Origin: Betaproteobacteria bacterium
Lineage (GTDB): Bacteria > Pseudomonadota > Gammaproteobacteria > Burkholderiales > SG8-39
Length of the DNA stretch: 10,509 nt
Reading direction: 5' to 3'
Assembly: GCA_011391185.1 (NCBI GenBank)
Contig: JAABRB010000092.1
Location: 1-10,509, forward strand
In this document: one piece after another, positions 1 through 6,864 of the stretch
Layout of the letters: every line of letters begins with the position of its first letter
How positions within the stretch are numbered: position 1 is the first letter of the stretch
Notes under the pieces: generated by a model
Database searches by the model: none
What the model was told of the DNA's origin: nothing
The model's input: only the letters and a program-made list of their open reading frames with translations
Position numbers and translations under genes: made by a program

Positions 1-70
1 TCGACTACGGGGCTGTGGCTCACCCCGGCGCGGACTCTCACCGCGCTGATCTGGCGCCCTCACGGGCGCA
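1..70. other. Unassigned edge sequence
   Basis: I cannot assign a gene here. A short hairpin (GCGCCC, loop TCAC, GGGCGC) lies at 54-69. An open plus-strand frame from base 1 runs into the repeat without a recognisable motif. It could be the end of a gene from the left or plain spacer. Confidence 0.3.
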
Positions 71-169
71 CACCCCGCCGCCTTCGGCGGCACCCCTCCT
101 CAATGAGGAGGGGAGAAGAAGAAAATCCCCTCCTTTTCAAGGAGGGGTGCCCGCGCAGCGGGCGGGGTG
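71..169. repeat. Symmetrical composite palindromic repeat, locus 1
   Basis: Two 29-base modules (71-99 and, inverted, 141-169) face each other around a 41-base centre. Each module reads CACCCC, a 14-base core, then CACCCCTCC. The cores differ but each folds, together with the following C, into a 6-bp stem with a 3-base loop (77-91 and 149-163). The centre adds two more perfect hairpins that overlap the module ends: a 9-bp stem at 93-113 (CCCCTCCTC / GAGGAGGGG) and a 9-bp stem at 127-147 (CCCCTCCTT / AAGGAGGGG). I saw no coding support here; reading frames through it are repetitive and lack any family resemblance. A related, broken copy lies at 6598-6845. This looks like a dispersed intergenic repeat of the REP/BIME kind, but the family name is not known to me. 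Confidence 0.8.
114..147 (-). terminator. Probable Rho-independent terminator of mnmA operon
   Basis: Reading the minus strand downstream of the mnmA stop, a perfect 9-bp GC-rich stem (147-139 with 135-127, loop GAA) is followed directly by the T-rich tail ATTTTCTTCTTCT (126-114). It begins 33 bases after the stop codon. The hairpin is part of the composite repeat, so the repeat may have been recruited as the terminator. The tail is interrupted by C residues, so efficiency is uncertain. Confidence 0.5.
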
Positions 170-179
170 GTTCCTCCCG

Positions 180-1271
180 CTATCGTATGACGCCGCCACC
201 GAGGCACACGTCGTCCCGGTAGACCACCACCGACTGTCCTGGCGTGACAGCCCACTGGGGCGTATCGAACTCGACGGCGAGCGTGTCCGCGTCGAGGCCG
301 GCAATGTGGCACGGCGCATCGGCCTGGCGGTAGCGGGTCTTCGCGGCGTAGTCGCGGCGGGTACTGGGCGGCTCGCCGGCAATCCACGCGAGGTCCTGTG
401 CGATCAGACGGCTCCGCTGCAGCAGCGGATGTTCATGCCCCTGCACCACGATGAGCTCGTTCCGCACCATGTCCTTCTCCGCCACGTACCACGGCTCGCC
501 CGGCGCGCTCGACTCTCGCATCCCGCCGATGCCGATGCCCTTCCGCTGTCCGATCGTGTAGAACGCGAGGCCGATGTGCTCGCCGATCACCCGCCCCTCC
601 GGGGTTTGCATGGCGCCCGGCGTGCGCGGCAGGTAGCGATTGAGAAACTCACGGAACGGCCGTTCGCCGATGAAACAGATTCCGGTCGAGTCCTTCTTCT
701 CCGCGACCGGCAGGTTCGCCTCTCGCGCAATGTCCCGGACCGTGGGCTTTTTCAGGGTCGCAAGCGGAAACACCACGTGCGCGAGCTGCTCCTGCGTCAA
801 TCGGTGCAGGAAATAGCTCTGATCTTTCGCGCGGTCGGCGGCCTTGAGGAGCTCGTGACGGCTTCCGCCCGCTTCCTGCACTGTCCGCACGCCCGCATAG
901 TGTCCGGTGGCGATGCGCCGGGCGCCCAGCGAGATCGCATGGTCGAGAAACGCGCGGAATTTGATCTCCGCGTTGCACAGCACGTCCGGGTTCGGGGTGC
1001 GACCGGCCGAGTATTCGCGCAGGAATTCGGCGAAGACCCGCTCCCGGTACTCGGCCGAGAAGTTCACGACCTCCAGATCGATGCCGATCACGTCCGCCAC
1101 CGAGGCGGCGTCGACGAGATCCTCGCGCGTCGAGCAGTACGCGTCATCGTCGTCGTCTTCCCAGTTCTTCATGAACAGTCCGATGACGTCGTAGCCCTGC
1201 CGCTTGAGCAGCAGCGCCGCCACCGACGAATCCACGCCGCCGGACATTCCGACCACGATGCGCTCGGTCAT
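180..1271 (-). CDS. mnmA: tRNA-specific 2-thiouridylase MnmA
   Basis: This enzyme makes 2-thiouridine at the wobble base U34 of the tRNAs for Lys, Glu and Gln. It adenylates the base and then transfers sulfur delivered by the IscS-Tus relay in the cytoplasm. The 363-residue product matches the usual family length. Visible hallmarks are the N-terminal PP-loop GMSGGVDSS (residues 8-16), the NPDVLCN segment with Asp96 and catalytic Cys99, and the STGICFIG segment with the second catalytic Cys199. The C-terminal half carries the expected beta-rich domain ([16 protein letters not shown]). The frame is open further upstream, but the start at 1271 gives the family N-terminus, [12 protein letters not shown]. 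That ATG overlaps the nudJ stop in an ATGA, which suggests translational coupling. Downstream lie only repeat hairpins. I am sure of the identity. Confidence 0.97.
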   Translation of the reverse strand: MTERIVVGMSGGVDSSVAALLLKRQGYDVIGLFMKNWEDDDDDAYCSTREDLVDAASVADVIGIDLEVVNFSAEYRERVFAEFLREYSAGRTPNPDVLCNAEIKFRAFLDHAISLGARRIATGHYAGVRTVQEAGGSRHELLKAADRAKDQSYFLHRLTQEQLAHVVFPLATLKKPTVRDIAREANLPVAEKKDSTGICFIGERPFREFLNRYLPRTPGAMQTPEGRVIGEHIGLAFYTIGQRKGIGIGGMRESSAPGEPWYVAEKDMVRNELIVVQGHEHPLLQRSRLIAQDLAWIAGEPPSTRRDYAAKTRYRQADAPCHIAGLDADTLAVEFDTPQWAVTPGQSVVVYRDDVCLGGGVIR

Positions 1272-1720
1272 TCGTAGTGCCTGATGAGCTCGAGCGGATA
1301 GCGCCGCCCCGCCAGGTAGTCCTCGACACATGCGAGGACGAGCGGGCTGCGGTGCCGTGCCTTCAGTCCGCGGATCTCGTCCTGCGTCAGCCAGACCGCG
1401 CGCCGAATCTCCTTGTCGAGCGCGCGATCCGGATCGTGGCCGGTGATCGCGCCGCAGAATGCGAAGCGCAGAAACGTGACGTCCGCATCCGGGAAGTGCC
1501 AGCGGTAGACGCCCAGCAGTGCGTCCGGCCGAAAGTGGTGCGCCGTCTCCTCGAGCGTCTCCCGGGCACACGCGTCAGCGAGCGACTCGCCGGGCTCCCA
1601 GTGCCCGGCCGGCTGATTGAACACGACGCGGCCGTTCGCCTCCTCCTCGACGAGGAGAAACGTGCCATCGCGCTCGATCACCGCGGCGACGGTGACGCTC
1701 GGCTTCCAGACCCCGGCCAT
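1268..1720 (-). CDS. nudJ: NudJ-type Nudix hydrolase
   Basis: This 150-residue cytoplasmic Nudix hydrolase resembles E. coli NudJ. NudJ releases phosphate from nucleoside tri- and diphosphates and from the thiamine precursor HMP-PP. The N-terminus ([15 protein letters not shown]) and the [13 protein letters not shown] segment are typical. The Nudix box spans residues 39-61, with Gly39, Glu45, Arg53, Glu54, Glu57 and Glu58 in place, so the metal-binding glutamates are intact. Two less critical positions deviate: Thr55 where a bulky aliphatic is usual, and Ala60 where the consensus has Gly. The ATG directly follows the stop of the aminotransferase gene with no clear Shine-Dalgarno, and the stop overlaps the mnmA start by 4 bases. 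The nudJ-mnmA order is the same in E. coli, which supports the assignment. The true substrate in this organism is unknown. Confidence 0.88.
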   Translation of the reverse strand: MAGVWKPSVTVAAVIERDGTFLLVEEEANGRVVFNQPAGHWEPGESLADACARETLEETAHHFRPDALLGVYRWHFPDADVTFLRFAFCGAITGHDPDRALDKEIRRAVWLTQDEIRGLKARHRSPLVLACVEDYLAGRRYPLELIRHYE

Positions 1721-2932
1721 TCACGCTGCGGCACGGGTGTTCCGCCGGATGAACTCGGCCATCCGACCGATGCCCGCTTCGATCGCCTGGTTCGACGCCG
1801 CATAGCTGAACCGGATGTGCTGGCCCTCGCCCGGCACGCGCGTTCCGAAGTGAATGTCCGCCAGCACCGCGACACCGGCCTCGTTCAGCAGGCGCTTCCG
1901 GAACGCCTCGGAATCGGCGGCGCCGACCCTGCGGCAGGCCTCGGTGACGTTGGGCCACGCGTAGAACGCGCCACCCGGCGTCTGGCAGTGCACGCCCGGA
2001 ACGCCGTTGAGCAGGCCGACGATCAGGTCGCGCCGCTCGAGAAACGAGTCGCGCATGCGCCCGGCGTCGGCCTGCGGGCCGGTGATCGCCTCCACCGCCG
2101 CCCACTGCGAGATCTGCGATGCGCAGGAGTCGGTATTCGTCACCCACCGGGTGAACTCTGCGGCGAGCACCGGATTCGACGCGAATCCCAGCCGCCAGCC
2201 GGTCATGGCCCAGGTCTTCGAGGCGCCGTCGGAAATGATCGTGCGCTCGTACATGTCGGGAAACGAGGCGATCGAGGCGAATTCGCCCGCGTAGCACAGG
2301 CGCGAGTAGATTTCGTCCGCGTAGACCCAGACGTCGGGATGCCGGCGCAGAATCGCCGCGATGTCCGCCAGGTCCCGGCGCGCGAGGATCCCGCCGGTCG
2401 GATTGTGCGGGGAGTTCAGGATGAGGAGCCGGGTCTTCGGCGTGATGCGCGCCTCGAGATCCGCCGGATCGAATGCGAAGTTGCGCGCCTCCTTCAGGTG
2501 CAGCGGCACCGGCGCCGCGCCGCACGCGCGGATCTGCGACTCGTAGATCGGAAATCCGGGATTCGGATAGATCACCTCGTCGCCGACGCCGTAGTCGGTC
2601 GTGCAGAGGATGGCATACGCGATGAACGGCTTGGCCCCGGCGCCGATGACGACGTGGTCCGGGTCGATGTCGAGGCCGCGCAGGCGACCCATGTACGTCG
2701 CAGCCGCCTCGCGCAGCTCGCCGATGCCGGCGGACGGCGTGTATCCGTGCTTGCCGGCCTTGATCGCACGAATCGCCGCGTCCTGGATGTTGGCGGGCGT
2801 GGCGAAGTCCGGCTGTCCGATGCAGAAGGAGATGATGTCCTTGCCCTGACGAACGAGGGCGGTCACTTCCGCCAGCACGACGAAAGCGTTCTCGGTGCCG
2901 AGCTCGGCGGTGCGGCGGCTGACAGCGGGCAT
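1721..2932 (-). CDS. Class I PLP-dependent aminotransferase (aspartate aminotransferase-like)
   Basis: This is a 403-residue fold-type I PLP enzyme of the aspartate aminotransferase superfamily that moves an amino group between an amino acid and a 2-oxo acid in the cytoplasm. Key residues are visible: the GAGAKPF phosphate-binding turn (residues 97-103), NSPHNPTGG with Asn177, YADEIY with Asp206 pairing to the pyridine nitrogen, SDGASKTWAMTGWRLG with Schiff-base Lys239 and Arg247, and HIRFSYA with Arg374, the likely carboxylate-binding arginine. The length is normal. The ATG at 2932 has AAGG eight bases upstream (2944-2941). It is the first gene of an operon with nudJ and mnmA. Donor specificity (aspartate, an aromatic amino acid, alanine or another) cannot be read from these motifs, so I give no symbol. 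Fold and reaction class are certain. Confidence 0.93.
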   Translation of the reverse strand: MPAVSRRTAELGTENAFVVLAEVTALVRQGKDIISFCIGQPDFATPANIQDAAIRAIKAGKHGYTPSAGIGELREAAATYMGRLRGLDIDPDHVVIGAGAKPFIAYAILCTTDYGVGDEVIYPNPGFPIYESQIRACGAAPVPLHLKEARNFAFDPADLEARITPKTRLLILNSPHNPTGGILARRDLADIAAILRRHPDVWVYADEIYSRLCYAGEFASIASFPDMYERTIISDGASKTWAMTGWRLGFASNPVLAAEFTRWVTNTDSCASQISQWAAVEAITGPQADAGRMRDSFLERRDLIVGLLNGVPGVHCQTPGGAFYAWPNVTEACRRVGAADSEAFRKRLLNEAGVAVLADIHFGTRVPGEGQHIRFSYAASNQAIEAGIGRMAEFIRRNTRAAA

Positions 2933-2962
2933 GGGCGTTGCCTTGGTATGCGAAAGAGTGCG

Positions 2963-2968
2963 ATTTTA
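2963..2968 (-). promoter_or_regulatory. Possible -10 box of aminotransferase-nudJ-mnmA operon
   Basis: On the minus strand TAAAAT matches the sigma-70 -10 consensus at 5 of 6 positions. It lies 30 bases before the start codon, which would leave a 5' leader of about 20-25 bases. No convincing -35 element is seen 16-18 bases upstream. It is one of the few AT-rich spots in this divergent region. Confidence 0.35.
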
Positions 2969-3029
2969 GCTGAAAGCGCGCGCCGCTCCGCCACGCCTGC
3001 GCGCCGGGTGTCGGCGCGTGCGGGCACGC

Positions 3030-3035
3030 TACACT
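3030..3035 (+). promoter_or_regulatory. Weak candidate -10 box for the channel gene
   Basis: TACACT matches the -10 consensus at 4 of 6 positions. It lies 75 bases before the chosen start of the mechanosensitive channel gene. The best -35 candidate is poor (GTGTCG at 3008-3013, spacing 16). This is a guess based on position in the divergent intergenic region. Confidence 0.2.
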
Positions 3036-3100
3036 ACGTTACCCGCCGACCTGCGCCCCGAAGCGCCACCATCGATGTCCACGTCCACCCGTGAACGAAT

Positions 3101-3105
3101 AAGGA
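3101..3105 (+). promoter_or_regulatory. Ribosome binding site fixing the channel start
   Basis: AAGGA lies 5 bases before the ATG at 3111. In-frame ATGs at 3018 and 3075 have no comparable site. Starting at either would also put an arginine-rich stretch ahead of the signal peptide. This site therefore decides the start. Confidence 0.7.
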
Positions 3106-3110
3106 TTCGA

Positions 3111-6100
3111 ATGCCGACGAGCACACCAATCGGGTTGCTGCGGGGTCTCGTCGCTGTCGCAGGGCTCGCCCTCGCCGTCCCGGCCTGGGCACAGACCGGT
3201 TCCGCTGCGGCCGGAGCATCACTCGAGTCGATGAAGGCCCGGCTTTCCGACGCGCAGGCCGGCAAGGATCTCGAGCCCGGCCTCAAAGCCCGGGTCATGG
3301 ACGTCTACGCGCAGGCAGTTGCCGCGCTCGAGGGCGCGGAGACACTCCGCGCCGAGATCGAGGCGGCCAGAAAGACCCTGGACCGGGCGCCGGAAACGAT
3401 CCGGCAACTCGAGCGTGAACTGCGCTCGGTGCGCGCCGAGTCGACGTCTCGCGCAGGGCTCGACGATCTCGGGAACCTGCCGCCCGACGCGCTGGAGCGG
3501 CTCGAGGGCCGCATGCGCGAAGAGGTCGAGCAGACGCGCGTACGGGCTGCGGAATTGCAACGTCGGTTCGACGCAGTCGTTGCGCGCCCGCTCTCGGCAC
3601 GCATCGAGCAGGCCGAGTTGCGCGACGATCTCTCCGATCGCGATACGCAAGGCAGTGGGTCCCCCGCTATCGGTGTGCCCGCCGCCCTCCTTGCCGCGCA
3701 GCGCGATCTGGCGCGCGCCAGGGAGGCGATGCGGCAGGCGCGCCTTGCGCACGTCGATCACGAGATCGTCGCGCTGCCCGCGCTCGCGCGCATTGCGGAG
3801 CTCGAACTCGCTGTCAAACAGGCCGAACTTGACGTGCGCATGGCGGCTTGGACGCGGATGCGGACGCTGCTCGAGGAACGCCAGCGAGCGGAGATCGCAC
3901 GCGCCCGTGGCGAAGCCGCGCGCGCGCGCCAGCCAGGCGCCGGCCTGGTCGATCCTGCGCGCGAGATCGAGGCGCGCGGCCTCGAGCGACGCGCGCAGAT
4001 CGCCGAGAACTCCCTCGCGGCCAGCGCCGCGCTGGCCGAGTTGAGCGAGCGACGGCAGCGCCTTGCGGATCTCGAGCAGACGCTGCGCGCGACGAAGCGG
4101 CGTGCCGAGATCGTGGCGGAAGGGCGCGATCTCGCCCAGGTACTGCTGCGCCAGATCGAGATCCTTCCGGCACCCGACCGGTATCGCCGGTCCGCGACCA
4201 TGCGTGCCACGGCCCTCGCGCAGGCCGCGAATGCACGGCTGGACGTGGATCTCGAACGGGCGAAGGTCGCCGATCTCGAGCGGGCGGTCGCCGAGGCGAT
4301 GACAACGCTTGGCGCCGATACGCCGGCCGCCGCCCGCGCCGGGATCGAGCGGCGCGTGCGCGCCAATCTCGCCGAATTGCAGCAGCTCGTGGAGCGGCTG
4401 GACAAGCAGCTCGATGTCCTGCTCCAGACCCTGCGCGCGACCCATGACGCGGAGTCCGCGCTTCTCCTTCGCGCCCGGGACGTCGGCGTCGAGCTCCGGC
4501 GCCTGCTCTTCTGGATACGGGTGTCGCCGGTCAGCCTGGAGACTTTCAGCAGTCTCGGCCCGGCGGCGGAGTGGTTCCTGTCGGGCGCGAACTGGCGCGG
4601 CGTCACCCAAACATGGCAACGCGCGGCACAGCGCGATCCCATCCTGCTCATCCTCGCAGCGATCGCCTTTGCCGCGCTGCTCGCCGCGCGCGGCTGGCTC
4701 AAGCGCAAGCTGCCGACGCTCGCTCCCGGGGCGATTCCGTTGCACGCATTCCGCGTGCATCACACGTTCGAGGCGCTCGCATTTTCCCTGCTCCTCGCGC
4801 TCCCGCTGCCGTTCGCGATCTGGACCGCCGGCTTCATGCTCGAGATGACACGCGACGCGCCGCTCTTCGCCCAGGGCGCCGGCCTGGCGTTCCGGTTCAC
4901 GGCCGGAATCGTGCTTTTCTTCCGGGCACTGCGCTGGCTCTTCGACCCCGGGGGTGTCGCGATCAAGCATTTCGGCTGGAACCCGGACCGGGTCCTCACG
5001 GCGCGCCGCGGCCTCCAGCAGCTCCTGGTCCTGTATGCCCCGCTGGTGTTCGTCGTCGTCGTGGCCACGGTTCACGCCCCGGAAAGCATGCGCCAGAGCC
5101 TGGGACGAATGGCGTTCGTGCTGGCGATGATCGCCGTGGCAGTCTTCTGGCGGCGCGCGCTTCATCCCGACCGGCCGATCGCGCGCATCGATCAGGACGA
5201 ATCCACGATCGGCGTCAGGCTCATCGCCGGCGTCATGGTGCGCGCGCCGGTCTGGCTCGGTCCGGCGCTCGTGGTGCTGTCGCTCGCGGGCTACCACTAT
5301 CTCGCGATCTACCTCCACGAGTTTCTCCTCCTGACCATCCTGCTCGTTTTCACGGTGGCCATCGGGTACGGCCTGGTCTCGTTGTGGCTCACCGTTCAGC
5401 GCCTCAGGCTCGCGGAGATGGAGGCGCAGCAGGCGCGGGCCGCGGCGCAAGCCCAGCCCGACGGCTCCGACGAGTCGCCGATGGTCCGGGTCCACGAGAT
5501 CGATGCCGTGGAGATCGACGCCCAGACGCGCAAGCTCGTGAACATGCTCGCGACGATCGTGCTGGGCGGCGGGCTCTGGCTGATCTGGTCCCGGGGGTTC
5601 ACGACGCTCGATCTCGGCGCGGATGCGCCGCTCTGGACCTATACCGAGACCGTGGACGGCAAGAAGGTCAGCCGCGAGATCTCGCTGACGGGGGTGCTCC
5701 TTGCCTTAGCGGTGGGAATGGTCACCTATATCGGCACGCGGAACATCGGCGGAATGCTCGACATCCTGCTGCTGCAGCGCGTCCGGTTCGCGCCCGACGC
5801 CAACTACGCGATCAAGACCGTCGCCCGATACGCAACTGCCGGCATTGGCATCGTCATGGCGACGAACCTGCTCGGCATCAGCTGGTCGAGCGCGCAGTGG
5901 CTGGTCGCCGCGCTCGGCGTGGGACTCGGATTCGGCCTGCAGGAGATCGTCGCGAACTTCGTGTCCGGACTGATCGTACTCGGCGAGCGGCCGATCCGGC
6001 TCGGCGACCTGGTGACCGTCGGGGAGACCTCGGGCACGGTGACGCGCATCCGCGCGCGCGCCACCGTCATCACGGATTGGGATAACAAGGAGGTCCTGAT

Positions 6101-6491
6101 TCCGAACAAGGCGTTCATCACCGAGCGCGTGATCAACTGGACGTTGTCCAACCCGACGACTCGCCTGCTGCTGAAGGTCGGCGTCGCCTACGGCACCGAT
6201 CCCGTGCGCGTCGAGAAGGTGCTCGCAGAAGTGGTGCGCGCCAACGCGAACGTACTCGAGGATCCCGCGCCAAGCGTGTTCTTCATGGGATTCGGCGACA
6301 GCTCGCTCGACTTCGAGATCCGCGCCTACGTCGACGCGACGAGCAAGCGTCTGCAGACCACGCACGAGCTCAACGTCGCCATTGCCGCGGCGCTCGCCGA
6401 CGCCGGCATCGAGATCCCCTTTCCGCAGCGGGACCTACATATACGTTCTGCGGACGGGCTTGGCGGACTTGGGCAAGGTACTCCGAGCTAG
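3111..6491 (+). CDS. Large MscK/MscM-type mechanosensitive ion channel
   Basis: This 1126-residue inner-membrane channel probably opens under membrane tension to release solutes during hypo-osmotic shock. Its length matches E. coli MscK (1120) and MscM (1107). A signal peptide covers residues 1-27 with a likely cut after AWA. Residues 35-465 are highly charged and alpha-helical, rich in Arg, Glu, Ala and Leu heptads, as expected for the periplasmic coiled-coil porin-like domain of this family. Hydrophobic segments lie near 511-527, 550-575, 590-610, 636-655, 665-681, 712-730, 736-760, 808-826, 858-875 and 903-922. The pore helix follows at about 928-958 (ALGVGLGFGLQEIVANFVSG), about 11 segments in all. 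The MscS beta and C-terminal domains follow, with ERPIRLGDLV, IPNKAFI and VINWTLS. The tail ends in a Gly-rich stretch. The gene stands alone. I cannot decide between MscK and MscM. Confidence 0.93.
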   Translation: MPTSTPIGLLRGLVAVAGLALAVPAWAQTGSAAAGASLESMKARLSDAQAGKDLEPGLKARVMDVYAQAVAALEGAETLRAEIEAARKTLDRAPETIRQLERELRSVRAESTSRAGLDDLGNLPPDALERLEGRMREEVEQTRVRAAELQRRFDAVVARPLSARIEQAELRDDLSDRDTQGSGSPAIGVPAALLAAQRDLARAREAMRQARLAHVDHEIVALPALARIAELELAVKQAELDVRMAAWTRMRTLLEERQRAEIARARGEAARARQPGAGLVDPAREIEARGLERRAQIAENSLAASAALAELSERRQRLADLEQTLRATKRRAEIVAEGRDLAQVLLRQIEILPAPDRYRRSATMRATALAQAANARLDVDLERAKVADLERAVAEAMTTLGADTPAAARAGIERRVRANLAELQQLVERLDKQLDVLLQTLRATHDAESALLLRARDVGVELRRLLFWIRVSPVSLETFSSLGPAAEWFLSGANWRGVTQTWQRAAQRDPILLILAAIAFAALLAARGWLKRKLPTLAPGAIPLHAFRVHHTFEALAFSLLLALPLPFAIWTAGFMLEMTRDAPLFAQGAGLAFRFTAGIVLFFRALRWLFDPGGVAIKHFGWNPDRVLTARRGLQQLLVLYAPLVFVVVVATVHAPESMRQSLGRMAFVLAMIAVAVFWRRALHPDRPIARIDQDESTIGVRLIAGVMVRAPVWLGPALVVLSLAGYHYLAIYLHEFLLLTILLVFTVAIGYGLVSLWLTVQRLRLAEMEAQQARAAAQAQPDGSDESPMVRVHEIDAVEIDAQTRKLVNMLATIVLGGGLWLIWSRGFTTLDLGADAPLWTYTETVDGKKVSREISLTGVLLALAVGMVTYIGTRNIGGMLDILLLQRVRFAPDANYAIKTVARYATAGIGIVMATNLLGISWSSAQWLVAALGVGLGFGLQEIVANFVSGLIVLGERPIRLGDLVTVGETSGTVTRIRARATVITDWDNKEVLIPNKAFITERVINWTLSNPTTRLLLKVGVAYGTDPVRVEKVLAEVVRANANVLEDPAPSVFFMGFGDSSLDFEIRAYVDATSKRLQTTHELNVAIAAALADAGIEIPFPQRDLHIRSADGLGGLGQGTPS

Positions 6492-6528
6492 GCAGGAGGG
6501 GAACAAGAGGGGAAGGTTACGAACAGGT

Positions 6529-6546
6529 GGAAACCGGCTGGTTTCC
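6529..6546. terminator. Hairpin after channel gene, possible terminator without U-tract
   Basis: GGAAACC and GGTTTCC form a perfect 7-bp stem with a 4-base loop, 37 bases after the channel stop. A C-run, not a T-run, follows on the plus strand. Weaker flanking complementarity (GGGAAGG on the left, CCCTTCCC on the right) extends the symmetry. It may end transcription by another route or simply be a repeat. Confidence 0.3.
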
Positions 6547-6597
6547 CCCCGTTACCCCCCTTCCCGCTGAGAGTAGGCCTTCGCATAGCGAGCGTAG

Positions 6598-6845
6598 GCA
6601 TCCCCTCCTTTTCAAGGGTGAGCCGGGAATTCGAGAACGTGCTTGCGCACGTTCGAGCCGGCCCGAGGAAGGGGTGGGACCCTTCCGTTCCCACCCTGGC
6701 CCGAAGCGTCCCCGCTTCGGGCCGGGCGGGGTGCCCGGGAAGCGGGCGGGGTGGTTCGAACTCCGACGCAACTCGGCACACCACCCCGGCTGCGTCGCAG
6801 CCACCCCTCCTCGAAGCGGAGGGGAAAACGCAACATCCCCTCCTG
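6598..6845. repeat. Disrupted copy of composite palindromic repeat, locus 2
   Basis: The same building blocks as at 71-169 recur. At 6602-6620 the stem sequence CCCCTCCTTTTCAAGG is followed by GTG, with four bases of the locus 1 version missing. At 6728-6753 an inverted module has GGGGTG on both sides of a 14-base core. At 6782-6810 a full direct module reads CACCCC, core, CACCCCTCC. At 6804-6824 a CCCCTCC / GGAGGGG stem with a 7-base loop follows. At 6835-6845 there is a lone ATCCCCTCCTG half-site. The 30-base stretch 6728-6757 differs from 144-173 at only two positions. About 108 bases of unrelated hairpin-rich DNA separate the first two blocks. Confidence 0.75.
6621..6727. repeat. Hairpin-rich segment interrupting the repeat
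   Basis: This segment holds three perfect stems of 8, 8 and 11 bp (6635-6654, 6672-6696, 6698-6723). GGGTG lies on its left (6616-6620) and on its right (6729-6733), at the point where the locus 1 repeat would be continuous. This could be a small insertion with a short direct repeat, or a different member of a modular repeat family. No coding capacity is evident. Confidence 0.4.
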
Positions 6846-6864
6846 TTCGTGACCTTCCGTTTTC

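Larger units (their letters stand above)
6492..6864. other. Convergent intergenic region packed with hairpins
   Basis: These 373 bases between the ends of two convergent genes contain no credible gene. From left to right there are perfect stems at 6529-6546 (7 bp, GGAAACC / GGTTTCC), 6635-6654 (8 bp, GAACGTGC / GCACGTTC), 6672-6696 (8 bp, GGGTGGGA / TCCCACCC), 6698-6723 (11 bp, GGCCCGAAGCG / CGCTTCGGGCC), 6733-6747, 6788-6802 and 6804-6824. None is followed by a clear T-run on either strand, so classic terminators are not evident, although several could stall polymerase. Open frames across it are low-complexity translations of the repeats. Confidence 0.75.

Noticed and set aside
71..169. CRISPR array
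   Set aside because: The units are inverted, not direct, with no regular spacers and no cas genes nearby.
180..1571. 463-residue version of MnmA
   Set aside because: The first 100 residues are an off-frame reading of nudJ. The normal MnmA start, just before the PP-loop, is at 1271.
1277..3094. 605-codon plus-strand open frame opposite nudJ and the aminotransferase, and a similar 420-codon frame at 15-1277 opposite mnmA
   Set aside because: Both lie antisense to genes with clear catalytic motifs. Their translations are Arg/Asp/Val-rich with no family resemblance, as is usual for antisense frames in GC-rich DNA.
3018..3110. Earlier in-frame ATGs for the channel (3018 and 3075)
   Set aside because: Neither has a good ribosome binding site, and both would bury the signal peptide behind an arginine-rich leader. 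The ATG at 3111 has AAGGA at the right spacing.
3219..5495. 758-codon minus-strand open frame opposite the channel gene
   Set aside because: It has a low-complexity Arg/Glu/Asp-rich translation with no membrane or catalytic motif, while the plus strand encodes a coherent signal peptide, helical domain and membrane helices.
6672..6723. Rho-independent terminators for the convergent genes
   Set aside because: The stems are strong, but no T-tract follows on either strand, so I list them only as hairpins.
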